From a bacterium (lineage in GTDB: Bacteria > Myxococcota_A > Polyangia > Nannocystales > Nannocystaceae), in the NCBI GenBank assembly GCA_024742475.1, contig JANSYI010000002.1, positions 124,001 through 188,000 of the forward strand: a stretch of DNA of 64,000 nt, in the 5' to 3' direction. The notes beneath the pieces were generated by a model. The model saw only the letters and a list, made by a program, of their open reading frames with translations, was not told the DNA's origin and did no database searches. This document shows positions 20,381 to 29,618 of this stretch, piece after piece; position 1 is the first letter of the stretch, and every line of letters starts with the position of its first letter. Position numbers and translations under genes: made by a program.

Positions 20381-21808
20381 ATGCGACGGCAAGGATTGCT
20401 CATCGTCATGGCCTCTGCGCTCGCGTGCGGGCCCGAGCTGCACGACGCGGACGTCGAGCTCGAAGAGGTCTGCGGCGCGCAGGGGCCCGTGCGGCTGCTG
20501 GACGTCGAGGTGCCGACGCATGCCACGTGGGGGACCGCGGTGATCGGCGAGCAAAGGATCGCGGCGTGGTACGACGATGCGACGGACGCAAGCCCTGCGT
20601 TCGAGGCGTACGTCCTGGGCGCGTGCGGCACAGACGCGACGGCGCTCGGGGAACGCGAGTACCCCTTGCTCGTCGATGACGCCGCGTTCGTGTGCGACCC
20701 GCAGACGGGTGAGATCCGCCCTCTCGATGTCGACACCGCGGACGTGGGCGAAGCACTGGGCGCAGGCTACGACTGCAACCCGTCGCTCCGTTCGAAGGAG
20801 CAGCTGTTCCTCCGCAACTGGGACTCGGGGACGTGGGGCGTGCTGAGCTCGAGCGGCCTCGTGGCGATACCCGTGCCGCTCGACCCCTTCTTTGCGCTGA
20901 TGAACACCAATCCGATCGCTCCGTATCTGTCCCGTTGGGGGCACTACGGCAACAGCAACGAGCACATCGCGCAGCGTGTGTTCGCCGCGAGCGTCGGTGG
21001 CTCGCTCTTCCTCTACGACGTCGAGACTGACGTCACCCAAGAGATCCCCGGGAACTTCGACGCGTTGCTCGTCGGCGACGACCCCCACGGCGCGTTGCTC
21101 GTCGAGTCCTCCGAGGATGGGACGACGACATGGTTGCTCGCCGAGGTCGGCGGCGACCTCATGCCCGGGCCTGCGTTCGACACGCTCATCGGTGCCGTCT
21201 ACGGAATCGGCGCGAAGGCTGGCCTGCTCACCGCCAACCGACTCATCCTGGGCGAGGACCTGAGCACGCTCCCCCGCCCCGACTTCGTCACCGACGAGGC
21301 CGCCGTCCTGCGGCTCGCCGACGACCGCTTCGTCCAGGCCACCGAGGCCCGCATCGTCGCCTGGGAGGGCTCCACCGGCCGACAACTCCTCGACGTGCCG
21401 TGTCCCGCGGCGACGTGCTCGGTCCCCCGGTACCACGCAGAATCCGACAGCCTCCTCAGTGAAGCCCAGCTCGACCCGATGACGGCCGACGCCGAGGTCT
21501 GGCGGTTTCCCTTGGACGGGACCAGCCCGTCCAAGGTCTTGGACCTCGGGCTCCACCAGACCTGGGTCATTCTGCCCGAGGCACCATTGCGTATCCTGCG
21601 GACCTCCGACGGCCGAGCCCCCCACGACCTCGAGGTCCTCGACACCGCATCGGGGGCCATCGACGCAGTCGCGTCGCGGGTCGACGGACTCGCCAGGCAG
21701 TCGCATCTCCCGCTCCCTCGACCGAGCCCCGGCACCGCGTCGAGCCTGGAGTACTTCGTGCGGGACGGCGAGGACGCAGGGCTCTGGCTCGTCGGCGTGC
21801 CCCGCTAG
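20381..21808 (+). CDS. Beta-propeller-like lipoprotein of unknown function
   Basis: From ATG 20381 the protein has 475 residues, with MRRQGLLIVMASALAC giving a lipobox ending at Cys16. The rest is beta-rich with regularly recurring segments such as GVLSSSGLVAIPVPLD, GGSLFLYDVETDVTQEIPG, TTTWLLAEVGGDLMPG, GLLTANRLILGEDLSTL and RLADDRFVQATEARIVAWEG. These have the feel of successive propeller blades, as in WD40-like or PQQ-like surface proteins. No catalytic motif is seen. No clear ribosome-binding site precedes it. An earlier in-frame codon at 20345 would add 12 residues and weaken the signal peptide. Confidence 0.75.
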   Translation: MRRQGLLIVMASALACGPELHDADVELEEVCGAQGPVRLLDVEVPTHATWGTAVIGEQRIAAWYDDATDASPAFEAYVLGACGTDATALGEREYPLLVDDAAFVCDPQTGEIRPLDVDTADVGEALGAGYDCNPSLRSKEQLFLRNWDSGTWGVLSSSGLVAIPVPLDPFFALMNTNPIAPYLSRWGHYGNSNEHIAQRVFAASVGGSLFLYDVETDVTQEIPGNFDALLVGDDPHGALLVESSEDGTTTWLLAEVGGDLMPGPAFDTLIGAVYGIGAKAGLLTANRLILGEDLSTLPRPDFVTDEAAVLRLADDRFVQATEARIVAWEGSTGRQLLDVPCPAATCSVPRYHAESDSLLSEAQLDPMTADAEVWRFPLDGTSPSKVLDLGLHQTWVILPEAPLRILRTSDGRAPHDLEVLDTASGAIDAVASRVDGLARQSHLPLPRPSPGTASSLEYFVRDGEDAGLWLVGVPR

Positions 21809-21891
21809 TCGATCGAACGTGCGCCGGGCCATGGCAGCCCTGCAACGGCGCCCATGGCCGGATAACATCAGGGCCCTTCAGAAACAACGCG

Positions 21892-22305
21892 ATGCCCAGA
21901 CCGTACCTCACCTTCGATGGCCAAGCGGCCGAAGCTCTCTCGTTCTACGCCGAGGTCTTCGGTGGCGAGATGTTGTTCAGCCAGTCGTTCGGCGATTCGC
22001 CGATGAAGGACGACATCCCCCCCGCGTTTCGCGACCGACTCATGCACGCCACCGTGCGCCTGCCGTCGGGGGAGCTAATGGCCTCGGACACGGGTCCATG
22101 GGCCCCCTTCGAAGGCCCGATGCGGAGCACGAGCCTCTCGGTGCCGTTCCAGGACGCGGCAGCCGCCCGCGAGGCCTTCGACGCACTCGCCGAAGGCGGC
22201 GAGATCACGATGCCGCTCGAGAGGACATTCTGGGCCGAGGCGTTCGGAATGGTGACCGACCGCTTCGGCGTGCGCTGGATGATCAACTGCGACGGCACTA
22301 CGTAG
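21892..22305 (+). CDS. VOC/PhnB-like protein
   Basis: This 137-residue protein starts at ATG 21892. It has the PhnB-type vicinal oxygen chelate fold: PRPYLTFDGQAAEALSFYAEVFGGEM at the N-terminus, a central FRDRLMHATVRLPSGELMASD, and the closing AFGMVTDRFGVRWMINC block. The last matches the FWGDRxGxxxDPFGxxWxI pattern of this group. These proteins are cytoplasmic and often of unknown substrate; the family name PhnB does not imply phosphonate use. A GGATAACAT sequence about 25 nt upstream could be part of its promoter. Confidence 0.9.
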   Translation: MPRPYLTFDGQAAEALSFYAEVFGGEMLFSQSFGDSPMKDDIPPAFRDRLMHATVRLPSGELMASDTGPWAPFEGPMRSTSLSVPFQDAAAAREAFDALAEGGEITMPLERTFWAEAFGMVTDRFGVRWMINCDGTT

Positions 22306-22308
22306 GCC

Positions 22309-22881
22309 CTAGCCGTCCGACTCGGGCAGCCACAACAAACCCAGATCGAGCTCGACGGCATCGAACGGCTGCGCCCTCACCTTCGTCGCGCCGATGAACG
22401 TCGCCGCGATCCGGTAGGTCTTCCCATCGAGCGCCAGCACCTCCAGCGTCTTGCCGATCGGGTCGAGGAACCAGACGTAGGCGACGCCCTCGCGGCGGTA
22501 CACCTCGAGCTTGATCGTTCGGTCGCGACCCGCGGTCGAGGGCGAGAGCGCCTCGCAGACCCAGTCGGGCGCCAGTTCGAAGAACGGCGTGTCCGGAACC
22601 ACGGGCATCCTCTCGCGCCGCCAGCCCGCGAGGTCGGGCACCACGATCTCAGCCCCGAGATGAAGCTCGGGCTCGAAGAGGATGAACCACCCGCCTGGGC
22701 CCCCTCGACCGCGCTGGAACGCGCCCACCACGTCCGCGCCAAGCCCCGACGTCGCGAACGCGTGCGCACTGGCCGGGCGCGGCTGAGTGTAGAGCACGCC
22801 GCCGATGATCTCGCCCGTCAGGTGCTCGGGCAGCGACAGCAGGTCTTCGTACGTCGCGCGCTTCGGGGCCTCGGAGCTCAC
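22309..22881 (-). CDS. Uma2/DUF820-family putative PD-(D/E)XK nuclease
   Basis: The start is set at GTG 22881, giving 190 residues with TATGCT 6 nt upstream. The order of blocks fits the Uma2 (restriction endonuclease-like) family: TYEDLLSLPEHLTGEIIGGVLY at the start, FEPELHLGAEIVVPDLAGWRRERMP with the likely metal-binding Glu and Asp, DWVCEALSPSTAGRD, then KLEVYRREGVAYVWFLDP. Function in bacteria is poorly known; the fold suggests a nuclease. It is divergent from the second sigma-factor gene with 72 bp between starts. Confidence 0.9.
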   Translation of the reverse strand: MSSEAPKRATYEDLLSLPEHLTGEIIGGVLYTQPRPASAHAFATSGLGADVVGAFQRGRGGPGGWFILFEPELHLGAEIVVPDLAGWRRERMPVVPDTPFFELAPDWVCEALSPSTAGRDRTIKLEVYRREGVAYVWFLDPIGKTLEVLALDGKTYRIAATFIGATKVRAQPFDAVELDLGLLWLPESDG

Positions 22882-22887
22882 ACACAA

Positions 22888-22893
22888 AGCATA
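22888..22893 (-). promoter_or_regulatory. Putative -10 element of the Uma2-like gene (leaderless)
   Basis: TATGCT on the minus strand ends 6 nt before GTG 22881. Confidence 0.5.
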
Positions 22894-22942
22894 GCGGACA
22901 CTTTTTTCTCCGGGACCCGAATCGATCCGGCCCCCGGCGGTG

Positions 22943-22948
22943 TGTAAT
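22943..22948 (+). promoter_or_regulatory. Putative -10 element of the second sigma-factor gene (leaderless)
   Basis: TGTAAT ends 5 nt before GTG 22954. It lies back to back with the Uma2-gene hexamer at 22888-22893. Confidence 0.45.
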
Positions 22949-22953
22949 GGGGC

Positions 22954-23529
22954 GTGTCGGCTGCATCCCGACTCGCGCCCCAACGCGGGCGCGCCGAGAT
23001 CGACGAGATCACGCTCGCCCGGGCCCGCCGCGGCGATCGGGACGGGTGCGCGCGCTTCGTGACGTTCCATCAGCGCGTGGTGTTCGCCGCAATCGGCCGC
23101 ATCGTCGGCCCCTCGGGAGGCCGAGACCGCGTCGAAGATCTCGCCCAGGAGGCGTTCCTCAAGGCGCTGCGCGCCCTGCCCCGCTTCGACCCCGCCGGTC
23201 CCGCCAAGGTCTCGTCGTGGCTGCTCACGATCGCCACCCGCGTGGCGCTCAGCGATCTGCGCCGACGCCGGCTGCCCACATCCCCGATCTCCGAGGCGCC
23301 CGAGCCATCCGAGCGCCCCTTCGACCAGGTCGACGCGCGCCGTCGCATCGAAGCGGCCGCCGCCACACTCACCCCCGAGCAGCGGGCCGTCTTCGTGCTC
23401 CGCGACCTGCACGGCCTCACCGAGACCGAGGTCGCCGCCGCGCTCGACCTCGAGGTCTCCGCCGCCAAATCGAGACTGCATCGCGCCCGCGCTCGCATGC
23501 GCCGGGCGCTCACGGAGGACGACTCATGA
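22954..23529 (+). CDS. ECF-type RNA polymerase sigma factor
   Basis: This 191-residue protein starts at GTG 22954. Sigma-2 is visible as FVTFHQRVVFAAIGRIVG, RVEDLAQEAFLKALRALPRFD and SSWLLTIATRVALSDLRRRR. Sigma-4 is LTPEQRAVFVLRDLHGLTETEVAAALDLEVSAAKSRLHRARARMR, with a complete HTH. Its TGA overlaps the ATG of the next gene (ATGA), so sigma factor and FecR-like partner are translationally coupled. The leaderless-type promoter signal suggests it heads the operon. Targets are unknown; the downstream kinase gene is separated by about 70 bp and has its own TATACT. Confidence 0.93.
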   Translation: MSAASRLAPQRGRAEIDEITLARARRGDRDGCARFVTFHQRVVFAAIGRIVGPSGGRDRVEDLAQEAFLKALRALPRFDPAGPAKVSSWLLTIATRVALSDLRRRRLPTSPISEAPEPSERPFDQVDARRRIEAAAATLTPEQRAVFVLRDLHGLTETEVAAALDLEVSAAKSRLHRARARMRRALTEDDS

Positions 23530-24989
23530 CCGATGAACGCACCGACGCGCCCAGCAAAGACGAGCTGGCCGCCATCGAAGCCGGGTGGGCCGCCCCCGAG
23601 CCCCCCGTGACCTTCGCCAAGGGCGTGCTCGACGCTCACTTCTCCGCCCAGGCCCCCGAGCAGGACGACGCGCCCGCCTCGTCGCGCAGCACGTGGATCT
23701 GGGTCGCCGCCATCGCGGCCCTGCTCGTCGGCGCGCTCGCCTGGGGACTGCGTGGCCGCGCCGTGCAGGACGCGCTCTCGGCCACCCGCATCGAGACCGT
23801 CGCGCTCGGCGAGCGGGGCACCGCCGTCGCTCAGCCCGGGGCCGAGCTCGCGTGGTCGGTGCGATCCGACGGCACGGCCCGAATCGATCAGCGCTCCGGT
23901 CGCGTGTTCTACCGCGTCGACGACGGCGAACGTTTCGATGTGGTGACCCCTGTAGGCACCGTCACCGTCACGGGGACCTGCTTCGACGTCGACCTGGAGC
24001 CCTCTGCCATGAACGAAAGCCTTCGCGCCGGCGCCCTCGGTGCAGCACTCGCATCCGCCCTCGTCGTCACCGTCTACGAGGGCGGCGTCGTCCTCACCAA
24101 CGAACACGGCAGCGTCGACATCGACGCCGGCCAGTCCGCGCACATCGCCGACGCGAGCGCGCCCGTACGCTTCGACCCCGACGACCCCGAGCGGACGGGC
24201 AGCACGCTCGCCACGGCAGCGCCTTCGACCAAGCAGCCCTCGCTCGCCGGCGACCCGCGGGCCCACATCAACCGCCAGGCTCGCGCCATCGAACGCATCC
24301 GCGAAGAGAAGGACGCCCAGGCCGCGCGCATCCGGGAGCTCGAGGCGAAGGTCGTCGAGCTCGGCGGCTCGGTCGACCCCCAGACGCCCGAAGGCAAGAA
24401 GGCGCGGGCAAAGGCGTGCGCAAACCAAAGCCGCGGCGGCGCGTGCCCGTTCCTCGAGCCCGACCAAGAGACCCTGCTCGAGATGGCCAGGTGCGCCACC
24501 GTCAAGATCGACTCGCTCGGCTTCGTCAGCGACCCCGAGCCGCCCCCCCCTGGGTCCATCGCCGAGCGCCTCGGCATCACCGACCCCGAGGAGTCCAAGA
24601 AGCTCGACGCGGCCGCGCTCGCCCAGTACGACGACTACAACGCGCAGATGCGGGCCATGTACCTCGAGCTCGGCGGGTCCGAGGAGGCGGCCGAGGGCGC
24701 CTCGGGCAACACGCTGCAGTCGTTCATCTTCGACCAGCTCGACGACGGCCTGCTCGGCGACGTTCAGCGGCAGATCGCGCAGGAGCGCGCCGGGCTGCGC
24801 GAACCTCCGGCCGACGTCGCGTCGCTGCCCATCGAGCAGCGCGTGGCCCGGCTGATGGCCGAAGACGGCAACGACTTCGAGCGCCTCGTCGGAGACCAGC
24901 TCGGCGCAGAGCGAGCCCGCGCGCTACGCCGCAAGGCGGACGGCTGGCCGGGCAGCACCAGCGTGCACTCGGGCAAGTGCCGCGAGTAG
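23526..24989 (+). CDS. Single-pass FecR-domain protein (putative anti-sigma) with long coiled-coil extension
   Basis: The protein has 487 residues from ATG 23526. Residues 1-55 are cytoplasmic and acidic, and TM helix 56-75 is STWIWVAAIAALLVGALAWG. Residues about 90-210 form a FecR-like beta domain (ALGERGTAVAQPGAELAWSV, RSGRVFYRVDDGERFDVVTPVGTVTVTGTCFDVD, VYEGGVVLTNEHGSVDIDAGQS). After a linker, about 250-285 is a heptad-rich coiled coil (ERIREEKDAQAARIRELEAK). The last 190 residues are helical with four cysteines and no recognised fold. It probably senses a periplasmic signal and controls the sigma factor. The C-terminal extension is far longer than in typical FecR proteins and may be the actual sensor. 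Confidence 0.85.
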   Translation: MTDERTDAPSKDELAAIEAGWAAPEPPVTFAKGVLDAHFSAQAPEQDDAPASSRSTWIWVAAIAALLVGALAWGLRGRAVQDALSATRIETVALGERGTAVAQPGAELAWSVRSDGTARIDQRSGRVFYRVDDGERFDVVTPVGTVTVTGTCFDVDLEPSAMNESLRAGALGAALASALVVTVYEGGVVLTNEHGSVDIDAGQSAHIADASAPVRFDPDDPERTGSTLATAAPSTKQPSLAGDPRAHINRQARAIERIREEKDAQAARIRELEAKVVELGGSVDPQTPEGKKARAKACANQSRGGACPFLEPDQETLLEMARCATVKIDSLGFVSDPEPPPPGSIAERLGITDPEESKKLDAAALAQYDDYNAQMRAMYLELGGSEEAAEGASGNTLQSFIFDQLDDGLLGDVQRQIAQERAGLREPPADVASLPIEQRVARLMAEDGNDFERLVGDQLGAERARALRRKADGWPGSTSVHSGKCRE

Positions 24990-25041
24990 CTCGCGCTCGC
25001 TCGCTCCGCCTTCCCCAGCCGATCGGCCGGATCGCGTCGCC

Positions 25042-25047
25042 TATACT
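25042..25047 (+). promoter_or_regulatory. Putative -10 element of the TPR-kinase gene
   Basis: TATACT, five of six bases matching TATAAT, ends 11 nt before the TTG start at 25059. The expected 5' leader is only a few nucleotides long. Confidence 0.5.
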
Positions 25048-25058
25048 CGGCGCGCGGT

Positions 25059-27797
25059 TTGACGACGGACTCGACCAGCGACGACCCTACCTTGGGCTCC
25101 GACGAACCGGGCATCGCGACGGATCACCTTCGCGAGAACCTGACGCGCAAGATGTTCGGCGAGGACGCGGGCGCACCCCTGGAGATCGGGCGCTACGCCG
25201 TCGTCGAGCGCGTGGGCGCGGGTGCGTCGGGCGTGGTGTTCAAGGCCTTCGACGACGAGCTCGAGCGCATGGTCGCGATCAAGGTCTTGCCCCGCCCAAC
25301 CACCGCAGACGAGCGCCTGCGCGAGCTCGCGCTACGCGAAGGCCGGGCGCTCGCGAAGCTCTCGCACCCTCACGTGGTCGGCATTCACGAGGTCGGTGAG
25401 CATCGGGGCTCGCTCTACTTCGTGATGGAGTTCGTGCGGGGCGGAGACCTCGCGCGCTGGCTCGCGGCCCAGGACCCCACGCAGCCGCAGCATGCAGACC
25501 GGGCGCTCGCGCTGGTCCTCGAGGCCGGCCGCGGGCTGTGGGCCGCCCACCAAGCGGGCATCGTGCACCGCGACTTCAAGCCCGCCAACGTCCTCGTCGC
25601 CCAGGACGGGCACGCCAAGGTCGCCGACTTCGGGCTCGCGCGGGCCGATGTCGAGCCGTTCGAATCGAGCGCTTCGGGGCGCACGCTCGAAGCGTCCGCG
25701 AGCGGTCACTCGACCGAGCAGGGCGTTCTCGCGGGCACGCGCGCATACATGGCCCCCGAACGCCTCTCGGAGGCACCTGCCTCCGAACGCACCGACCAGT
25801 TCGCGTTCTGCGTGTCCGCGTGGGAGGTGCTTCACGGCGAGCGCCCCTGGCCCGGTCGGCCGTGGCAGACCGGTGCCCCTCCGACCCCGCGGCCTGGCGC
25901 TCGTGTCGACCCCAAGGTCCGGCGCGCGCTCGAGCGTGGGCTCGCGCGCGACCCCGACGCGCGATGGCCATCGATGGGCGCGCTCCTCGGAGAGCTCGGG
26001 CCCAAGCCTTCGTCAGGCTCTGCGGCGCTGAGCCTCGGCGTGTTGACGGTGGGCATCGGAGGCGCCGTGGCCTTCTCCACGCTCCAGCCCCAAGAGCGCT
26101 GCACGGGCGCGCCCGAGCGCATGGCCGCGGTGTGGAGTCCACAGCGCGCCGCAGCGATCGCCCGTGAGATCGAGGCCTTGCGCCTCCCCTTCGCCCAGGA
26201 CGCGTGGCAGCGCTTCGCCACCGAGGTCGACACCTACGCGGCGCTGTGGGTCGACATGTACACCGACACCTGCGAGGCGACCGTTGTGCGCAAGGAGCAG
26301 AGCGAGCCGGTCATGGAGCTTCGCATGAGCTGCCTCCGCCGAGCGCGTCAGGCCCTGGCGTCCACCCTGCGCGCCCTCGAGCAGCCGGACCGCGAGACCA
26401 TGATGCGCACGCACCTGCTCTTGGACGGACTGCCTTCGCTGCAAGCATGCGAGGACGTGGATCGGCTCCGCGCCGAGGTGCCCCCTCCACCTGCGGCCGA
26501 CGAAGCGTCGGTGGACGAGGCGCGGGCCCGCCTCGCCGACGTGCGCGCCTTCATCACCGCCGCGCAGCTCGACGAAGCTCGCGCCGCGCTCGAGGACGCC
26601 GCCCACGCGATCGCGTCGGTCGACTATCCGCCCGTCGCCGGCGAGCTCGAGCAAGAGCGTGGCCGCCTGGCCATTCGCACCGGGGACGCCGAGGCCGCGA
26701 TCGAGCACCTACGCCGCGCGCTGGCGTCGGCGACCCGCGACGACCGCACCCTCTTCAGTCTCGATGCCGTCACCGCCCTGTGTGAAGCCAGCATCAACGC
26801 CGCGAAGCATGGCGACGCCCAGATCTACGTGGACCTCCTCGGCGCGCTCGCCCAGCGGCCCCACGCGCCGCCGCACTACCGCGTGCACGCCCTCGACCGC
26901 GCCGGCGCCGTCGCGCGAGGCGAGGGTCGAACGCAGGACGCGATCGCGTTGTTCGAGGAGAGCGTGCAGGTCGCCACCGAAGTCCTCGGGCCCGATCACG
27001 CCCTCATCGCGCTCCCGCTGTCCAACCTCGGCATGTCGCTGTACGACGCCGGCCGCTACCAAGAGGCCTCCGACGCGTTCGACGACGTGCTGGAGATCCG
27101 CGTGCGTGAGCGCGGCCCCGAGCACCCCTCGGTCGGGCTGAGCCTCAACCAGCTGTGCACGCTCCGGGTGGCCCTCGCAGACCCGCACGGCGCCCTGCCC
27201 CACTGCGAGCGCGCGCTGGAAATCCTCACCGCGTCTCTGCCCGCCCATCATCAGGACATCGCCATGGTCGAGACCAACTTCGCCAACGCGCTGTTCAAGA
27301 GCGGTCGACAGGAAGAAGGCATCGACATGGCGCGCGCGGCGGTCCGCAGCTGGATTGCGTCCGACGGCCCGGACCACCCCAGCACGAGCGCAGGCCGCAG
27401 GGCGCTGGGCCACAAGCTCGCCGAGGCTGGGCACCTGCAAGAGGCGCAGCGCGAGCTCGAAGCGGCGCTGGACGTCTTCGAGAGTTCACTCGGCGCCGAG
27501 CACATGCGGGTCGCCCAGACGAAGACGAGCTTGGCGACGCTGCGCTTCATGGACGGCGACTTCGAAGGTGCGCTCCGGCTGTACGAAGACAATCGCCCGC
27601 TCGTCGTGTCGACGATGGGAGAGGACCACCCCTTCTTCGCCGTCGCCGAGCTCGGCCGCGGAGAAGCCCTCGCGAAGCTCGGTCGCACCGACGAGGCGCG
27701 GGCGGCCATGCAGACGGCGCTGGAGGTTCGCATCGCCCGCTACGGCGAAGACTCGAACCACGTCGCGGCCGTACGCGAAGCGCTGGCCAAGCTGTGA
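25059..27797 (+). CDS. Membrane Ser/Thr protein kinase with C-terminal TPR sensor region
   Basis: This 912-residue kinase starts at TTG 25059. The kinase domain covers roughly 43-312: GAGASG loop 53-58, Lys75 (MVAIKVL), HRD 170-172 in HRDFKPAN, DFG 190-192, APE 232-234. A hydrophobic helix at about 321-341 separates it from the TPR region. That region contains kinesin-light-chain-like repeats such as LSNLGMSLYDAGRYQEASDAFDDVLE and ALFEESVQVATEVLGPDHALIAL. The architecture matches the kinases at 1514 and 50793, including the HRDFKP variant and the DQFAFCVSxWExLxG block. Substrates are unknown. A sigma/FecR pair lies immediately upstream. Confidence 0.95.
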   Translation: MTTDSTSDDPTLGSDEPGIATDHLRENLTRKMFGEDAGAPLEIGRYAVVERVGAGASGVVFKAFDDELERMVAIKVLPRPTTADERLRELALREGRALAKLSHPHVVGIHEVGEHRGSLYFVMEFVRGGDLARWLAAQDPTQPQHADRALALVLEAGRGLWAAHQAGIVHRDFKPANVLVAQDGHAKVADFGLARADVEPFESSASGRTLEASASGHSTEQGVLAGTRAYMAPERLSEAPASERTDQFAFCVSAWEVLHGERPWPGRPWQTGAPPTPRPGARVDPKVRRALERGLARDPDARWPSMGALLGELGPKPSSGSAALSLGVLTVGIGGAVAFSTLQPQERCTGAPERMAAVWSPQRAAAIAREIEALRLPFAQDAWQRFATEVDTYAALWVDMYTDTCEATVVRKEQSEPVMELRMSCLRRARQALASTLRALEQPDRETMMRTHLLLDGLPSLQACEDVDRLRAEVPPPPAADEASVDEARARLADVRAFITAAQLDEARAALEDAAHAIASVDYPPVAGELEQERGRLAIRTGDAEAAIEHLRRALASATRDDRTLFSLDAVTALCEASINAAKHGDAQIYVDLLGALAQRPHAPPHYRVHALDRAGAVARGEGRTQDAIALFEESVQVATEVLGPDHALIALPLSNLGMSLYDAGRYQEASDAFDDVLEIRVRERGPEHPSVGLSLNQLCTLRVALADPHGALPHCERALEILTASLPAHHQDIAMVETNFANALFKSGRQEEGIDMARAAVRSWIASDGPDHPSTSAGRRALGHKLAEAGHLQEAQRELEAALDVFESSLGAEHMRVAQTKTSLATLRFMDGDFEGALRLYEDNRPLVVSTMGEDHPFFAVAELGRGEALAKLGRTDEARAAMQTALEVRIARYGEDSNHVAAVREALAKL

Positions 27798-27822
27798 CGC
27801 CCGCCTGCGAGGGGCCGCGACG

Positions 27823-29529
27823 CTACCGGCAGTACTTGCCGGGCTTCTCCTCGATCGTCTCGAGGTAGACCTGGGCCCCGTCGCGCCAGTCCTTGGGCAG
27901 CCCGAAGTCGGGATCGGCGACGAACTCGAAGTAGGCCTTGGCGTTCTCGCACTGCCCCAGCTCGAACGACGCCGCCCCCCCGTAGAACCAGGCGAAGTCG
28001 CTGGCCACAGCGTCGGGCATGTCGGTGATCAGGTCGTAGCCGGCCTGAATCGAGCGGTTGTAGTGCCCGGCCTGGTACCAGCTGAGCATGACGTTGAAGC
28101 GCGCCCAGCTCACCCGGCTGTCGCTGGGGTAGCGCTTGGCGAACGCGTTGAAGCGCTTGCGCGCGACCTTGTACTTGCCGTCCTCGAGCGCCTTGGTGCC
28201 GCTGTCGTAGAGCTCGTCGGGGCTCTTGGAGGGCGGGGTGTCGGGGGCGCCCTCCACCTCGAGCACGTAGGTCTCCATCTTGCGAGCCTGGTACTCCTTG
28301 GCGAGGGGCTCGTCGAGGGTCCAGCGATCACCGAAGTCGTTGGTCGCCACGAGCTTGGCGCGCCGGCCGTACGCCTTGGGCAGCAGCTCCTTCATGCCCG
28401 GGCCCAGCGTCATCGCCTTGCCCTTGGAGACGCTCGAAGACGGCGCCCAGAGCCAGACGCCCTTCTTCTTGGCCTTGGTCTCGTAGACGACCTTGACGGT
28501 GATGGGCTCGGCGGTGCGGTTCCAGACCGCGACCTTGCGCCGGACGAAGGTGCGGACCTTCTCGTTGCTCTTCGCGGGGTACCACTCCGCGATCTTCTCG
28601 GCGTCGAGGGCGGAGATTTCGTTCTTGCCGCCAAGGCTCGTGCCATCGACCGTGAACTCGGGCGGAAAGCTGTAGTGCATCACCGAGTCGGGGTCGTGCT
28701 CGGAGGCCAGGACGGTGCTGGGGTTGACCGCGTCGAACACGTTGCGATCGGTGCGGGCGCGGTCCCAGCCGGAGTACGTCGCGTAGTAGTTGTAGACGTA
28801 GTCGTAGTTCCACTCGAACTTGGCGTTGGGGTTTTGGTGCTCGTGTTCGAGGCCGAGGGCGTGCCCGAACTCGTGCAACACCACCCGCTGAAACCGGTCG
28901 CTGCCGATCTGCTCGTCCTTGTTGCACAGCCGCATCGTGACCTCGCCCCACTCGGCGGCGTAGCGGCTGGAGGTGCCGAGCTTGGAGCTGCACGAGGGCG
29001 CGTCGAACTGGATGCGAATGTCGAGGTCGTCCTCGGTGCCGGTCCCGGTGAGAACCCAGTCGAACTTCAGGTTGGCGTGCTCGGTCCACCGGTTGGCCAT
29101 GTCGCGAACGGCCGTGCGTGCCTCGTAGCTGCCGTCGACGAATCCGATGCGCAGCGTGGATCCGGCCGGCCACGCATAGGCAGAGTTCAGCACCGCGCCG
29201 ACCTGCCCCGGCGGAGGCTGCGGGACCTCGGCAGAGCACGCGGCGAACTTGGGCGCGCGCCGGTGCTTCTTGTCGTCGAGCGCCTTGCGGACCATCGGTG
29301 AGACCGACTTGGGCGGCCGCTTGCGCGTCTTGCCCTTCTTGCCGCGGCGCTTCTGGGGCACCTTGACCTTGCGCTTCTTCTTGGCCCGCTTCTTCGACGC
29401 CTTCTTTGCGGGGGCGCTCTTGCGCTTGGTCCGAGCGCTCTTGGTTGGCGCATCCGCGGACGCAGACGAAACCGCGCCGACGCCGATGACCAAAGCAGCA
29501 CTCACCCCCAACGCACCGAGCAGCCTCAT
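27823..29529 (-). CDS. Secreted zinc metallopeptidase with a polybasic N-terminal region
   Basis: From ATG 29529 it has 568 residues; ATG 29535 would put the start only 2 nt from TATGGT. A signal peptide (to about Ala26) is followed by about 50 residues that are mostly Lys, Arg and Ala/Pro (28-75). The catalytic domain is a metzincin: HEFGHALGLEH at 219-229 with the Met-turn SVMHYSF about 65 residues later, as in astacin/matrixin peptidases. Its C-terminus (about 440-568) looks like TPR/YbgF-like helical repeats (GTKALEDGKYKVARKRFNAFAKRYP). It probably degrades proteins outside the cell or in the envelope. The basic stretch could bind nucleic acid, LPS or other polyanions. Confidence 0.92.
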   Translation of the reverse strand: MRLLGALGVSAALVIGVGAVSSASADAPTKSARTKRKSAPAKKASKKRAKKKRKVKVPQKRRGKKGKTRKRPPKSVSPMVRKALDDKKHRRAPKFAACSAEVPQPPPGQVGAVLNSAYAWPAGSTLRIGFVDGSYEARTAVRDMANRWTEHANLKFDWVLTGTGTEDDLDIRIQFDAPSCSSKLGTSSRYAAEWGEVTMRLCNKDEQIGSDRFQRVVLHEFGHALGLEHEHQNPNAKFEWNYDYVYNYYATYSGWDRARTDRNVFDAVNPSTVLASEHDPDSVMHYSFPPEFTVDGTSLGGKNEISALDAEKIAEWYPAKSNEKVRTFVRRKVAVWNRTAEPITVKVVYETKAKKKGVWLWAPSSSVSKGKAMTLGPGMKELLPKAYGRRAKLVATNDFGDRWTLDEPLAKEYQARKMETYVLEVEGAPDTPPSKSPDELYDSGTKALEDGKYKVARKRFNAFAKRYPSDSRVSWARFNVMLSWYQAGHYNRSIQAGYDLITDMPDAVASDFAWFYGGAASFELGQCENAKAYFEFVADPDFGLPKDWRDGAQVYLETIEEKPGKYCR

Positions 29530-29618
29530 CACCATCGACCATACCGGGCACGGCAGACGCCCGCAGCCCGAAGCCGTAGATGGGCCGACATTGACCTAGC
29601 AGTGCCTCGTTCAGGGCG

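Noticed and set aside
27355..29301. 648-residue plus-strand frame across the kinase end and the metallopeptidase gene
   Set aside because: It is a composite of an out-of-frame kinase tail and the antisense of the metallopeptidase, with no domain of its own.
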